Assembly: GCA_029862005.1 (NCBI GenBank)
Contig: JAOTYD010000034.1
Span: forward strand, 1-34,303
Source: Gammaproteobacteria bacterium
Lineage (GTDB): Bacteria > Pseudomonadota > Gammaproteobacteria > GCA-001735895
Direction of reading: 5' to 3'
DNA: 34,303 nt
A program made the translations under genes and the position numbers. The first letter of the stretch is position 1, and each line of letters starts with the position of its first letter. Shown here in pieces: positions 9,109 to 17,401 of the stretch. The notes below the pieces were generated by a model, which was given only the letters and a program-made list of their open reading frames with translations, made no database searches and was not told the origin of the DNA.

Positions 9109-9755
9109 TACGGCGAAATCCGATTCATCGCCCAACCGCCCTCGACCGGGGTATAGACGATGCGATCATGGAGGCGATTATCCTGCCCCTGCCAGAATTC
9201 AAAATACTCGGGTACCAGGCGATAGCCAAGCCAGGTCTCCGGGCGCGGCACATCACCGTCGGGATAGGCCGCACGCAGACGCAATACTTCATCCTCCAGG
9301 TGACTGCGACTCTCTACATCTGCCGACTGGTGAGACGCCGCGGCACTAAAGCGACTGCCTTCCGGCCGCATCAGGAAATATTTTTCTGCATCAACGACCG
9401 GCAGCATTTCTACCTTGCCGTGAACGCGTACCTGGCGACTGAAATCGCGCCAGTGAAACAACAGCGCGGCCTGGGGATTCGCTTCGATCTCCTGACCCTT
9501 CTGGCTGCGCGCATCGCTGTACCAGCAGAATCCTTCGTCATCAACGTGCTTGAGCAGGACTATCCGGGCGGATGGTCTGCCACCTGAGTCCGCAGTGGCC
9601 AGCGTCATCGCGGTAGCATCGAGCAGTTCCAGATCACGCGCACGCTGTAACCAGCGCCCGAACTGCACAATTGGATCCGGATCCATGTCCTTCCTGTAGA
9701 TTCCATGCGCTTCGTAATCACGGCGCACATCACTCAGGTCGATTTCGATCGCCAT
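9108..9755 (-). CDS. pdxH: pyridoxamine 5'-phosphate oxidase
   Basis: FMN-dependent enzyme of the vitamin B6 salvage and synthesis route, converting pyridoxine or pyridoxamine 5'-phosphate to pyridoxal 5'-phosphate. The 215-aa length matches E. coli PdxH. Signatures include DPIVQFGRWLQRA, GRPSARIVLLKHVDDEGFCW (the FMN-binding RxVLLK region), SQKGQEI, the RPEGSRFSAAASHQS segment, and the C-terminal EFWQGQDNRLHDRI stretch with terminal RISP. It overlaps the upstream hydrolase by one base (TAATG) and the downstream DUF2214-like gene by TAGTG. Confidence 0.94.
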   Translation of the reverse strand: MAIEIDLSDVRRDYEAHGIYRKDMDPDPIVQFGRWLQRARDLELLDATAMTLATADSGGRPSARIVLLKHVDDEGFCWYSDARSQKGQEIEANPQAALLFHWRDFSRQVRVHGKVEMLPVVDAEKYFLMRPEGSRFSAAASHQSADVESRSHLEDEVLRLRAAYPDGDVPRPETWLGYRLVPEYFEFWQGQDNRLHDRIVYTPVEGGWAMNRISP

Positions 9756-10483
9756 TAAAATACCTTGCTGAACAGGGCCTGCAGTGCTTCCCAGGATTTT
9801 TCGTCGGCAGATTGCTGGTAACCCAGGTCGATACCATATTTTTTTGCGTTTACGTCCGCTTCCGGATTACTGAAACCGTGTTTTGCTTCCGCCAGCAGCA
9901 AGACTTCATAGTCTGCTTTCGCCGCCTCCATTTCCTGTTTAAAGCCCTCCAGGTCTTCCATGGTTACCATCGAATCGGCGGCTCCGTGGCACACGAGGAT
10001 TCGTGGCTTGATGCTGCCGGGCTCGGCGGTGTGAAAAGATCCCAATGCACCGTGGAAACTTGCCACGGCCAATAACGGCAGGCCGATTCGTGCCATGTGC
10101 AGTACCATCGCGCCACCAAAGCAGTAACCGATTGCCGCGGTACGCCCGGGATCAACTCCCGGCTGACTCAGCAATACATCGTAGCCTGCCTTGAGTGCGG
10201 CGGTGCCGGTTTCCATGTCGTTTAGGACCCCGGTCATCAACGCACCAGCCTGATCGGTGTCCTGCGCAACGGCCCCGCCACCATACATGTCGATCGCGAG
10301 CGCGACGTATCCAAGCTCCGCGAGCATGTGCGCACGGCGCACGATGTAATCGTTCAAACCCCACCATTCGTGCACGATGATGATGGCGGGTCGAGCGTCT
10401 GCAATTTCATCGTCATAGGCCAGGTAGCCCTGGTGCAGTGCATCTCCAACCGCGTACTCGATTCGATTCGTTAAAATATTCAT
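9755..10483 (-). CDS. dienelactone hydrolase family protein
   Basis: Alpha/beta hydrolase of the dienelactone hydrolase family, 242 aa, probably cytosolic since no signal peptide is seen. The catalytic triad is readable: nucleophile C121 in GYCFGG, D170 in HGAADSM, and H202 in KHGFSNP. The family glutamate is E39 in VHEWWGLN. The natural substrate is probably an ester or lactone and is not known; many such proteins lie outside chlorocatechol pathways. It is the first gene of the minus-strand group with pdxH and the small membrane protein. Confidence 0.9.
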   Translation of the reverse strand: MNILTNRIEYAVGDALHQGYLAYDDEIADARPAIIIVHEWWGLNDYIVRRAHMLAELGYVALAIDMYGGGAVAQDTDQAGALMTGVLNDMETGTAALKAGYDVLLSQPGVDPGRTAAIGYCFGGAMVLHMARIGLPLLAVASFHGALGSFHTAEPGSIKPRILVCHGAADSMVTMEDLEGFKQEMEAAKADYEVLLLAEAKHGFSNPEADVNAKKYGIDLGYQQSADEKSWEALQALFSKVF

Positions 10484-10567
10484 GGGTCAGGCTCGCTTTG
10501 AATTCAGAAATTGAAATTCTAACGCGTAAAACTATTAACCGGTAGCATTGTGATCTACCATATCGGC

Positions 10568-11212
10568 ATGAATCATCTTGACCACATCGTTATCGCCGCG
10601 ACCACTCTGAAGCAGGGCGTCGACCATGTTAAGTCAGCGCTTGGAGTTGGAATTCCAAAGGGCGGGATTCACCAGACCATGGCGACCCATAATCACTTGA
10701 TGCAGCTAGGCAACGATGCTTATCTTGAAATCATCGCGATCGATCCCGACGCGACTGCTCCGTCCCATCCACGCTGGTTCGGACTCGATTCGACCCGGGT
10801 GCGCGAGGCGATCCGGCAGCAACCGCAACTTTTGACCTGGGTTATGAACACGACCGACTTACAACAGCTGGTTGAAAATGCAGGCTTCGACCTGGGCACG
10901 CCGACCGCTCTGAGTCGAGATAATCTCGAATGGGAAATTGCATTACCCGGCGATGGTCGACTCCTTGCTGACGGCATGCTGCCCTATTGCATTCAATGGC
11001 ATAGCAGCCCGCACCCATCGGAGGATATGGCCGATCTGGATTGCTTACTGCAATCGCTGACGATTTTTCACAACCGCCCCCGCTGGATGGAAGAAAGACT
11101 GGATGCAATCGACGCCAGCCACCTGGTGCATGTCGAAGCCATTCCCGACACTGAAACGCCTTACCTGTCGGCCACCATCGATACGCCCAAGGGTACGATA
11201 ACGCTTACCTAG
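10568..11212 (+). CDS. glyoxalase-like (VOC fold) domain protein
   Basis: A 214-aa protein resembling the Glyoxalase_3 type of the vicinal-oxygen-chelate superfamily. It begins with the typical first strand MNHLDHIVIAATTLKQGVDH, has a GGIHQTMATHNHLMQLGNDAYLEII core with candidate metal ligands (His and Glu), and ends with a second half containing PYCIQWHSSPHP. A GTG at 10550 is also in frame, but the ATG at 10568 gives the normal family N-terminus. It diverges from the hydrolase gene. Reaction and substrate unknown. Confidence 0.8.
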   Translation: MNHLDHIVIAATTLKQGVDHVKSALGVGIPKGGIHQTMATHNHLMQLGNDAYLEIIAIDPDATAPSHPRWFGLDSTRVREAIRQQPQLLTWVMNTTDLQQLVENAGFDLGTPTALSRDNLEWEIALPGDGRLLADGMLPYCIQWHSSPHPSEDMADLDCLLQSLTIFHNRPRWMEERLDAIDASHLVHVEAIPDTETPYLSATIDTPKGTITLT

Positions 11213-11240
11213 TTGCCGAGAACGACAACTAAAATCTGGT

Positions 11241-11308
11241 GAAATTCTTTTCAAAAACCAGACGCTGAGTTCATTTTTTCGAGATTCCGCTAACGACCCA
11301 TTTGAGAC
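11241..11308 (+). repeat. decayed right half of the long palindromic repeat
   Basis: CAGACGCT, then 27 bp, then CGACCC and a terminal GAGAC matches the right half of the repeat copy at 28652, with identical spacing between CAGACGCT and CGACCC. The left half is not recognisable. It occupies the stretch downstream of the glyoxalase-like gene and is the only copy I found outside 17.5-31 kb. The rest of 11213-11369 shows only a GC-rich inverted repeat near 11325 without a T-run. Confidence 0.45.
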
Positions 11309-11369
11309 GCACGACTGATCTGCTCCCCGTCGCGCGCGGGGCACCCTATATTTAAGGGATACGGTCAAA

Positions 11370-11531
11370 TTACCCTGTTAAATGCATCAGATGGTCGCAA
11401 CCGAATAGGTAATGGCAGACAGGTATAACATCATGAAACGTGCAGGATGCAGCGAAAAACAAAACCGCGAAACCCAGTGAGTAAATAATTGCCCTGTAGT
11501 GCTGGTCTATCCAAGTATTGATTGCATACAT
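11370..11531 (-). CDS. putative 53-aa Cys/His-rich single-pass membrane protein
   Basis: A short minus-strand frame begins with ATG at 11531, preceded by GGGAGG with a 9-nt spacer, one of the best ribosome binding sites in the window. The peptide starts MYAINTWIDQHYR, then has one hydrophobic helix (about residues 14-31, AIIYSLGFAVLFFAASC). A short tail carries C39 and C45 and H33, H40, H47 and H50, ending at TAA 11370-11372. It is divergent from the DGC/Met-rich/RND operon that starts 235 bp away. I do not recognise a family. The strong ribosome binding site, clean helix and Cys/His-rich tail support a real gene, but its size makes this uncertain. Confidence 0.55.
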   Translation of the reverse strand: MYAINTWIDQHYRAIIYSLGFAVLFFAASCTFHDVIPVCHYLFGCDHLMHLTG

Positions 11532-11766
11532 GCTTCTTCGCCTCCCACAGCTTTTGGCATCTCTGTTTTTTAAATAATAAAAAAACCGTTTAATTGTCTG
11601 ATTAATATCGCTCCATACTGTTGATGCGAATCAAGACTGATTCCGAATTTAATGATTCTGCCGACGCCTCACCTGTTCTTCTGCCCCGTGATTGATACCG
11701 GTCAACAATTAACCTCAAGTTTTGTGTTGGAATTAAATATATGAATCGAATATGGGGGATTTAGTT

Positions 11767-12255
11767 ATGGTCGCTTCCACACCGGATTTCTCGCTTAAAG
11801 TAGAAGGCATCAAAGGAGCCTGTCCCGCGGGTGAAGCGTATGCAGAACAGAATATCGCGGATCAAAAGATCCCGGTTTTTTCCTGTGAAGGGCCCTGTAT
11901 TCGAGGCGAAATCGCGCGCCTCGCGGCCAATATCGTGGCCCAAAAAGTGCCGTCCTTGGCACGCTGTTGTCACGCGGAAACCTTTCTGGTGCCGTACTCG
12001 TCGATGGCGCGCTGGGCCAAGGGTGCCGAACGCGCCGTTATGATCGATGGTTGTTTTCTCAAGTGCCACGGGCGGGTATTGAAGAATCTGCTCGATGAAG
12101 GGCGAATGATTCATATCGATGCGTTACCGCTATACAAGAAATATACGGACGTTTTCCTGTATACCGACATTCCACAGGCGGAGCGCGAAGCGGTGGCGGC
12201 GGAAGTGGCCGATAAAATCATTACCCTGCTCGAAACCGAGACCGGAATCCATTGA
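11767..12255 (+). CDS. DGC-domain putative zinc-binding protein
   Basis: A 162-aa soluble protein of the DGC family, named for its conserved Asp-Gly-Cys. The motif is D94-G95-C96 followed by C100 (DGCFLKC). Other conserved cysteines are C19, the C40-x3-C44 pair (CEGPC), and C67-C68-H69. The family is described as probably zinc-binding through four cysteines; its biochemical role is unknown. The start is set at 11767 because GGGGGA lies at a suitable distance, rather than the upstream in-frame ATG at 11752. It leads a plus-strand series with a Met/Cys-rich membrane protein and an RND exporter. Confidence 0.82.
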   Translation: MVASTPDFSLKVEGIKGACPAGEAYAEQNIADQKIPVFSCEGPCIRGEIARLAANIVAQKVPSLARCCHAETFLVPYSSMARWAKGAERAVMIDGCFLKCHGRVLKNLLDEGRMIHIDALPLYKKYTDVFLYTDIPQAEREAVAAEVADKIITLLETETGIH

Positions 12256-12399
12256 ACCGGAACAGATGCCGGAGCCTCTGGTGAATCGCCGGCTTTTTAG
12301 CCAGGGAGGTTTCCCCCGAAATAATAACAATCATCGGGCCATTAGCCGTATTTCACCGGACGGACCCCATGAACGAAATTTTAGATGGAGGATGCAAAG

Positions 12400-12786
12400 A
12401 TGAGCGTATCAGAATCGGTAACCGGCCCGATGCCCGAAGGCGGCGGACACGAGGACAAGAAAGAAAAAATCTGTAGCGTGATGCGGGAATGCTGTAGCGG
12501 GATGTCCGCTGCGGAAAAAAAGACCGTTATGCGCGACGTGATGCCGCACATGATGGACACCATGGGTGACAATTCTATGCGTGGCACGATGGGCATGATG
12601 ATGGGCCATTGCATGCGCGCGTTTCGCTGGCTTCCCCTGATTCCGCTTGGATTTGGGATTGTATTTTTCTTGATTGGCTACTTTCTCAGCGCCGAGGCCG
12701 TGCGGATACTGTGGCTGGTGCTCGCGGCGATACCCATAATTTTGGGAACGCTGGCGCTTTTGATCACGAGCGCAATGAGTCGCTGA
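12400..12786 (+). CDS. Met/Cys/His-rich two-TM membrane protein
   Basis: A 128-aa protein starting at an ATG with GGAGG 8 nt upstream. The first 72 residues contain about 15 Met, four Cys (C25, C31, C32, C71) and three His (H17, H50, H70), including the run SMRGTMGMMMGHCM. Two hydrophobic helices follow (about 78-96 and 103-122). Met-rich MxxM/MxM strings with Cys and His are typical of Cu(I) or other soft-metal binding segments; that role here is inference. It lies 7 nt upstream of the RND exporter ATG and is probably co-translated with it. No family recognised. Confidence 0.75.
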   Translation: MSVSESVTGPMPEGGGHEDKKEKICSVMRECCSGMSAAEKKTVMRDVMPHMMDTMGDNSMRGTMGMMMGHCMRAFRWLPLIPLGFGIVFFLIGYFLSAEAVRILWLVLAAIPIILGTLALLITSAMSR

Positions 12787-12793
12787 AAGATTC

Positions 12794-15148
12794 ATGAAGA
12801 ATCTTGAGGCCAACCTCGGGCCCTGGGTTGTTCGAAACCGCTGGTGGATCATCATGGTTACCATTGTGATGGTTGCCGTAATCAGTAGCGGTCTGCGGTT
12901 TCTGAGTTTCAATATGGACAACCGCGTGTTTTTCAGCGAGGACAATCCGCAACTGGTGGCATTGGAGACGCTGGAAAATACCTATGTAAAAACATACAAC
13001 GTGGTGTTCATCGTTGCGCCGGCGAGCGGAAACGTGTTCGAGCGCCGTACGTTGGCCGCGGTGGAAGCGCTGACCGAGGCATCCTGGCAGATACCCTATT
13101 CCAGCCGGGTTGACTCGATTACCAATTATCAACACACCCGGGCGGAAGAAGACGACCTGATCATCGCGGATCTCGTCGAGAACGCCCACGGATTATCCGA
13201 TGAAGCGCTGCAGCAAATCAAGGATATTGCCCTGAGTCGTCCGATGTTGGTCGACCGCCTGGTTTCCCCATCCGGTCACGTGACGGGTATCAATGTCAAC
13301 ATTTTACTGCCGGGTGAATCACAGCAAGAGGTGCCCGAGGTCGCCGGTTTCGTGCGCCAACTCGCCAACGATATAAAGCATAAATACCCGGACATCGACA
13401 TACATATGACCGGCGCATTGATGATCGACAACGGCTTTGGCGAAATCACCGCCGATGACATGTCTAGCCTAGTTCCGATCATGTTTCTGGTGCTGATCGT
13501 CATCACCGGTGTCTCGCTGCGCTCGGTCAGCGGTACTTTCGTCACGCTGCTGGTGATTCTGATGTCGATGCTGACCGGGCTAGGTGCGGCCGGGTGGATC
13601 GGACTGCAGATGAACACCGCCTCGGCAGTTGCGCCGACCATTATCCTGACGTTGGCGATTGCCGACAGCGTCCATATTTTGGTGGCGATGTTTCACAAGA
13701 TGCACGAAGGCAAAAGCAAGGCAGACGCCATCGGGGTCTCGCTACAACAAAACCTGCATCCGGTCTTCCTGACCAGCATCACCACGGTCATCGGGTTCCT
13801 GACAATGAACTTCTCGGATGCCCCACCTTTTCGCGATCTCGGCAACATCGTTGCGATCGGCATTGTGGCCGCCTTTTGCTATTCTGTGTTTTTCCTGCCC
13901 GCCATGATGGCTGTACTGCCGGGGCGCAATAAATCGAAAGCGGCGCCGGGCTGCGAATGCCACTGCGAGTGCTGCTCCTGCCAGGGACTGGCGAATTTCG
14001 TGATTAACCATCGTCGCGCTTTGTTCTGGGGATCGCTGGCCACTATCCTGATACTCGCGGCGGGCGCATCGCGCATCGAACTCAATGACGACATGATCGG
14101 ATATATCGGCGAACAATATCAGATACGGCGGGCCAGCGACTTTATGGAGCAGGAACTTACCGGAGGCGATACGATCGAGTTTTCACTTTCATCCGGCGAG
14201 TCCGACGGCATCAACAGCCCCGAATACCTGGCTACCATCGAGGCTTTCGCCGAGTGGTACCGACAGCAGCCCAAGGTAGTGCACGTGGATGTTTTTACCG
14301 ACATTATGAAACGCCTCAATCAAAACTTGCACGGCGACGATCCGGCCTGGTATCGAATCCCCGAGCGCCGCGACCTGGCGGCGCAATACCTGTTGCTTTA
14401 CGAAATGTCGTTACCCTATGGCCTCGATCTCAATAACCAGATCAATGTCGACAAGTCCGCCACGCGCATGATCGTGTCGATCGAAAATACCACGACTCGC
14501 GAGCAACGCGAGATCGAACGACGCGGCCGTGAATGGCTTGAGGCCAATGCCCCGGAGCATATGGTTACCTATGGTTCTGGGCTGACCATGATGTGGGCCT
14601 ACCTGTCGCAGCGCAACATCAACAGCATGCTGGCGGCATCGTTCGGTGCGCTGGTTCTGATCTCGGTTATTCTGATCTTTGCGTTGCGCAGCGTGAAACA
14701 CGGCTTGATCAGTCTCGCGCCCAACCTGGCGCCGGCGATTATGGCTTTCGGCCTGTGGGGACTACTGGTCGGCCAGGTCGGGTTGGGCCTATCGGTCATT
14801 GTTTCGATGACGCTCGGTATCGTGGTCGACGATACCATCCATTTCCTCAGTAAATATCTGCATGCCCGGCGCGAACTGGGCATGAATGCCGCCTCTGCCG
14901 TGCGCCATTCGTTCAATACCGTCGGCACGGCGATGTGGGTGACCACGGTGGCACTGGTAGCGGGGTTCCTGGTGCTTGTGTTTTCCGGGTTTAAGATGAA
15001 CGCCGATATGGGACTAGTGTCGGCGATTACCATCAGCCTGGCGCTGGCAATGGATTTTCTGTTTTTGCCGACGCTGCTGATCGGAATGGAGGCGTGGAAA
15101 GATCGAAAGGAATATGCGCGGGATATCGTCGCCGGTCGGGGTGTTTGA
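12794..15148 (+). CDS. RND/MMPL-family exporter with cysteine cluster in central loop
   Basis: Inner-membrane transporter of 784 aa in the MMPL/HpnN-like branch of the RND superfamily. It has two repeated halves, each with a large periplasmic loop after TM1/TM7 and a five-helix bundle. The proton-relay type motifs are present: LAIADSVHILVAMFHKM in the first half and GIVVDDTIHFLSKY in the second. The loop between the halves (about residues 375-400) contains C387-E-C-H-C-E-C-C-S-C396, six cysteines and a histidine in ten residues, which I do not recall as a family feature. Upstream neighbours are a DGC-motif protein and a Met/Cys-rich membrane protein. Family members move lipids or hydrophobic molecules; the local context also points to metal. 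Confidence 0.88.
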   Translation: MKNLEANLGPWVVRNRWWIIMVTIVMVAVISSGLRFLSFNMDNRVFFSEDNPQLVALETLENTYVKTYNVVFIVAPASGNVFERRTLAAVEALTEASWQIPYSSRVDSITNYQHTRAEEDDLIIADLVENAHGLSDEALQQIKDIALSRPMLVDRLVSPSGHVTGINVNILLPGESQQEVPEVAGFVRQLANDIKHKYPDIDIHMTGALMIDNGFGEITADDMSSLVPIMFLVLIVITGVSLRSVSGTFVTLLVILMSMLTGLGAAGWIGLQMNTASAVAPTIILTLAIADSVHILVAMFHKMHEGKSKADAIGVSLQQNLHPVFLTSITTVIGFLTMNFSDAPPFRDLGNIVAIGIVAAFCYSVFFLPAMMAVLPGRNKSKAAPGCECHCECCSCQGLANFVINHRRALFWGSLATILILAAGASRIELNDDMIGYIGEQYQIRRASDFMEQELTGGDTIEFSLSSGESDGINSPEYLATIEAFAEWYRQQPKVVHVDVFTDIMKRLNQNLHGDDPAWYRIPERRDLAAQYLLLYEMSLPYGLDLNNQINVDKSATRMIVSIENTTTREQREIERRGREWLEANAPEHMVTYGSGLTMMWAYLSQRNINSMLAASFGALVLISVILIFALRSVKHGLISLAPNLAPAIMAFGLWGLLVGQVGLGLSVIVSMTLGIVVDDTIHFLSKYLHARRELGMNAASAVRHSFNTVGTAMWVTTVALVAGFLVLVFSGFKMNADMGLVSAITISLALAMDFLFLPTLLIGMEAWKDRKEYARDIVAGRGV

Positions 15149-15238
15149 AGTAACATCAAACTCCGGGGACAGTGTACTAACTTAGTTTCCGACTAAAGCG
15201 AAGTTCCTGTGGTGTAAAAGCACCCCTTCTGTCCTGAG

Positions 15239-16441
15239 CTAAAAATATCGGCTCAACTGCAATTGCAAATAATCGTCTTTCTCGATCGCAAAGCTTGTAT
15301 CGCCCGGTTCGGCATTGGTAAAGATCCGCGCTCGCAGTTCAAACACATAGTTTTCCTCAAGCCGTCGATCGGCCTCGATGTTGACGTAAGTCTCGCTGGT
15401 CTCCAGGTCGTAACCCACGCCGGCGAGCACGGCAGTGTCCTGGGTGTCGTTGAGCGCAAGCCGAATGCCAGCGAACAAGTCGTTGTCGGCCAGCGTCACG
15501 GGTTCGCTTTCGTCGCGGCCGTCGTATTGCAGTTCGAGCAGCACACCGACGTCAGCGACCGATTCCGCCACCTGGTAAAAGGTGTATTCGAATCCGCCTA
15601 CCGCGGCGGAGAACGAATCGTTTTGGGTTTCGCGTGCGATGGCTTCCAGTTTCCACAGCCAGGCGTCGCCGGTGTATTGCAGGTCGAGACCGAGTTGATC
15701 GATCTGGTCGTAAAACGGGGTGAGTTCACTGCCGTCTTGATTTGGCAGCAGTCGGGCTTCTCGGCTGGTGCCGCTGAAGGCACTGACGCCAATGTCGACG
15801 CTGCCGACGTAATGGCTGTAGCGCAGCGCTAGGTCGACGTGGTTTTCCTCGTCCGACGATTCGTACTCGGGATTGTCCGTGTCGACCGGCAGCGGCGTGC
15901 GCAGGCGGCCATCTTCACCCGCAAAAGTCCGTTCGCGGAAATAGGGCAGCACATAGACACTGATCAATCCCCAGTCGCGCTGCAGTTCGAGGTCGATCAT
16001 CGACTGGCCGAGCTTGTCTTCGCCATCGATGTCGGCGACGGCGTCGGTCTGGTTGATGATGTCGACTAGGTGTACCGATTCGGTCACGCCCCAAAACACG
16101 GTGTTGATGCCGATGAGCAGTTCGTAGTGTTCCGCCTCTTTCGCCCAGTAGGCCTCGCGCAGGTCTGCGAGCGAGCGCTCATCGTCGGTTTCGTCGTAGC
16201 GCAGGTAGGGGATGATCGATGCGCGCGATTCATCGCCGCGGTATCTTGCTTCAGTGGTGCCGGCGATTGAGAGTTGCGTTGTCGTGTCGTCCTGGTCTGG
16301 CCAGCGGGTGTCTTCGGTGAAGATGCGGGTGGTCAGGTCGATGTTGGATGAGACGTCCCAGGAAGCCCTTCCCGTCTCGGCGATGAGCGCCGGGAGTAGG
16401 AGGGGAATAGTCGCTAGGAACTTGAGGAGCTTGGTGTTCAT
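15239..16441 (-). CDS. outer-membrane beta-barrel protein (putative, exporter-associated)
   Basis: A 400-aa secreted protein with a Sec signal (MNTKLLKF, a Leu/Pro-rich core, then TGRA). The rest alternates charged turns with amphipathic strands such as ATTEARYRGDESRASIIPYL and ends in an aromatic residue in QLQLSRYF, the usual C-terminal signature for Bam insertion. The family is not recognised by name, but similar barrels often sit beside LolA-like periplasmic proteins and RND/MMPL exporters. Here it follows the LolA-like gene on the same strand. It may form the outer-membrane end of a trans-envelope route. It is convergent with the intact RND gene. Confidence 0.78.
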   Translation of the reverse strand: MNTKLLKFLATIPLLLPALIAETGRASWDVSSNIDLTTRIFTEDTRWPDQDDTTTQLSIAGTTEARYRGDESRASIIPYLRYDETDDERSLADLREAYWAKEAEHYELLIGINTVFWGVTESVHLVDIINQTDAVADIDGEDKLGQSMIDLELQRDWGLISVYVLPYFRERTFAGEDGRLRTPLPVDTDNPEYESSDEENHVDLALRYSHYVGSVDIGVSAFSGTSREARLLPNQDGSELTPFYDQIDQLGLDLQYTGDAWLWKLEAIARETQNDSFSAAVGGFEYTFYQVAESVADVGVLLELQYDGRDESEPVTLADNDLFAGIRLALNDTQDTAVLAGVGYDLETSETYVNIEADRRLEENYVFELRARIFTNAEPGDTSFAIEKDDYLQLQLSRYF

Positions 16442-16480
16442 TGGGTTAATTTGCTTTGCTTGCTGTTGGTGTCATATTTT

Positions 16481-16566
16481 GGAGATCCCGATACGTCGGA
16501 CCGCCGCTTTCGCGGGGATGACCCAATAAAACCGCGGGGATAACGTGTTTTCCCTGGGAATGACGT
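16481..16566 (-). repeat. GTCATCCCCGCG-type dispersed repeat, copy 2, with partial second unit
   Basis: Read on the minus strand, GTCATCCCCGCGAAAGCGGC then GGTCCG matches the repeat at 7785. A second partial unit (GTCATTCCCAGGG ... ATCCCCGCGG) lies beside it at about 16,530-16,566. The pair fills the gap between the barrel and LolA-like genes. Confidence 0.55.
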
Positions 16567-16576
16567 TTATTTCGCA

Positions 16577-17380
16577 TTAGCGCAGGCGGCTCAGGCGACC
16601 CTTGACGAAGTCCTTGTCCGAGAGGTCGACGTTGAATGCATAGTCCTGGTAGATCAGGTGGGTCTGTTTGTTGGTCTGCACGTTTTCCATCGACAGCTTG
16701 TGCGCGCGCCAGGCGCCGTTGTCGTACTGGCGGTAGTCGCCGAGCTCGAGCACTTTCAACAGGTCGCCGCGGCGGTCGTAGAACTCGACCTTGCGGAACT
16801 GGAACACGTCCTGGTCGACCCACGCGATCTGCTTGCTGTAACCGGATTTCTCATACCGTGGCAGGCGCTCGAGCACGTCGCACTGGTAGGCGCCACAGGT
16901 CTCGGTGCCGATGTAGCGGTAGTCGAACTTGTTGAGCTCGATTGCGGTGAAATCCTCGAACGCGAACTCGGAGCCGACGAATGGGCCGGACTTGTTGCTG
17001 GATGCGATGCGCTTGACGCGTTTCAGCGCGGGCAGGTACAGCCATTGATCGTCGGGGTCGAGGATCTTGGCGTGCGACAGCAACGCGGTGCCTTCGATGT
17101 CACGCGGCGTGTGAAACAGTACGAGGCTCTTATCGCCGACTTTTTCGTCAGGTTTTTCGAGCGTCGCGATTTCGAGTGTACGCATGGACTCCTGGCCTGC
17201 CCTGTTGCGCAGGATCATCTGCAGCACGACCCGGCTGTTGCCGAAGCCGAGGTCGGTGCGGTCAGAGCGGGCAGCGATCTCGAATCCCTTTTCCTCGGGC
17301 GTGCTAGCCACGGCCGGGCCCGCCATTACGATGAAGAACCCGAGTGCGGTGACGAGGGTGATGAAGGTTTTGAGTTTCAT
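16577..17380 (-). CDS. outer membrane lipoprotein-sorting (LolA-like) periplasmic protein
   Basis: A 267-aa periplasmic protein of the LolA-like type found with RND/MMPL exporters. It begins with a Sec signal peptide (MKLKTFITLVTALGFFIVMA, cleavage near AVA). It then shows the family sequence: a FGNSRVVLQMILRNRAGQES strand, FHTPRDIEGTALLSH, DDQWLYLPALKRVKRIA, GPFVGSEFAFEDF, and a strand-rich C-terminus. The fold offers a hydrophobic groove, so carriage of a lipid or similar ligand across the periplasm is likely. Its ATG is 21 bp past the stop of a truncated RND gene, so the ancestral order was RND, LolA-like, barrel. Confidence 0.85.
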   Translation of the reverse strand: MKLKTFITLVTALGFFIVMAGPAVASTPEEKGFEIAARSDRTDLGFGNSRVVLQMILRNRAGQESMRTLEIATLEKPDEKVGDKSLVLFHTPRDIEGTALLSHAKILDPDDQWLYLPALKRVKRIASSNKSGPFVGSEFAFEDFTAIELNKFDYRYIGTETCGAYQCDVLERLPRYEKSGYSKQIAWVDQDVFQFRKVEFYDRRGDLLKVLELGDYRQYDNGAWRAHKLSMENVQTNKQTHLIYQDYAFNVDLSDKDFVKGRLSRLR

Positions 17381-17401
17381 GATGGTTTCTCGATTTTATG
17401 G

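Noticed and set aside
11316-11345. GC-rich inverted repeat CCCCG/CGGGG near 11,325 as a terminator
   Set aside because: Short stem with no T-run on either strand.
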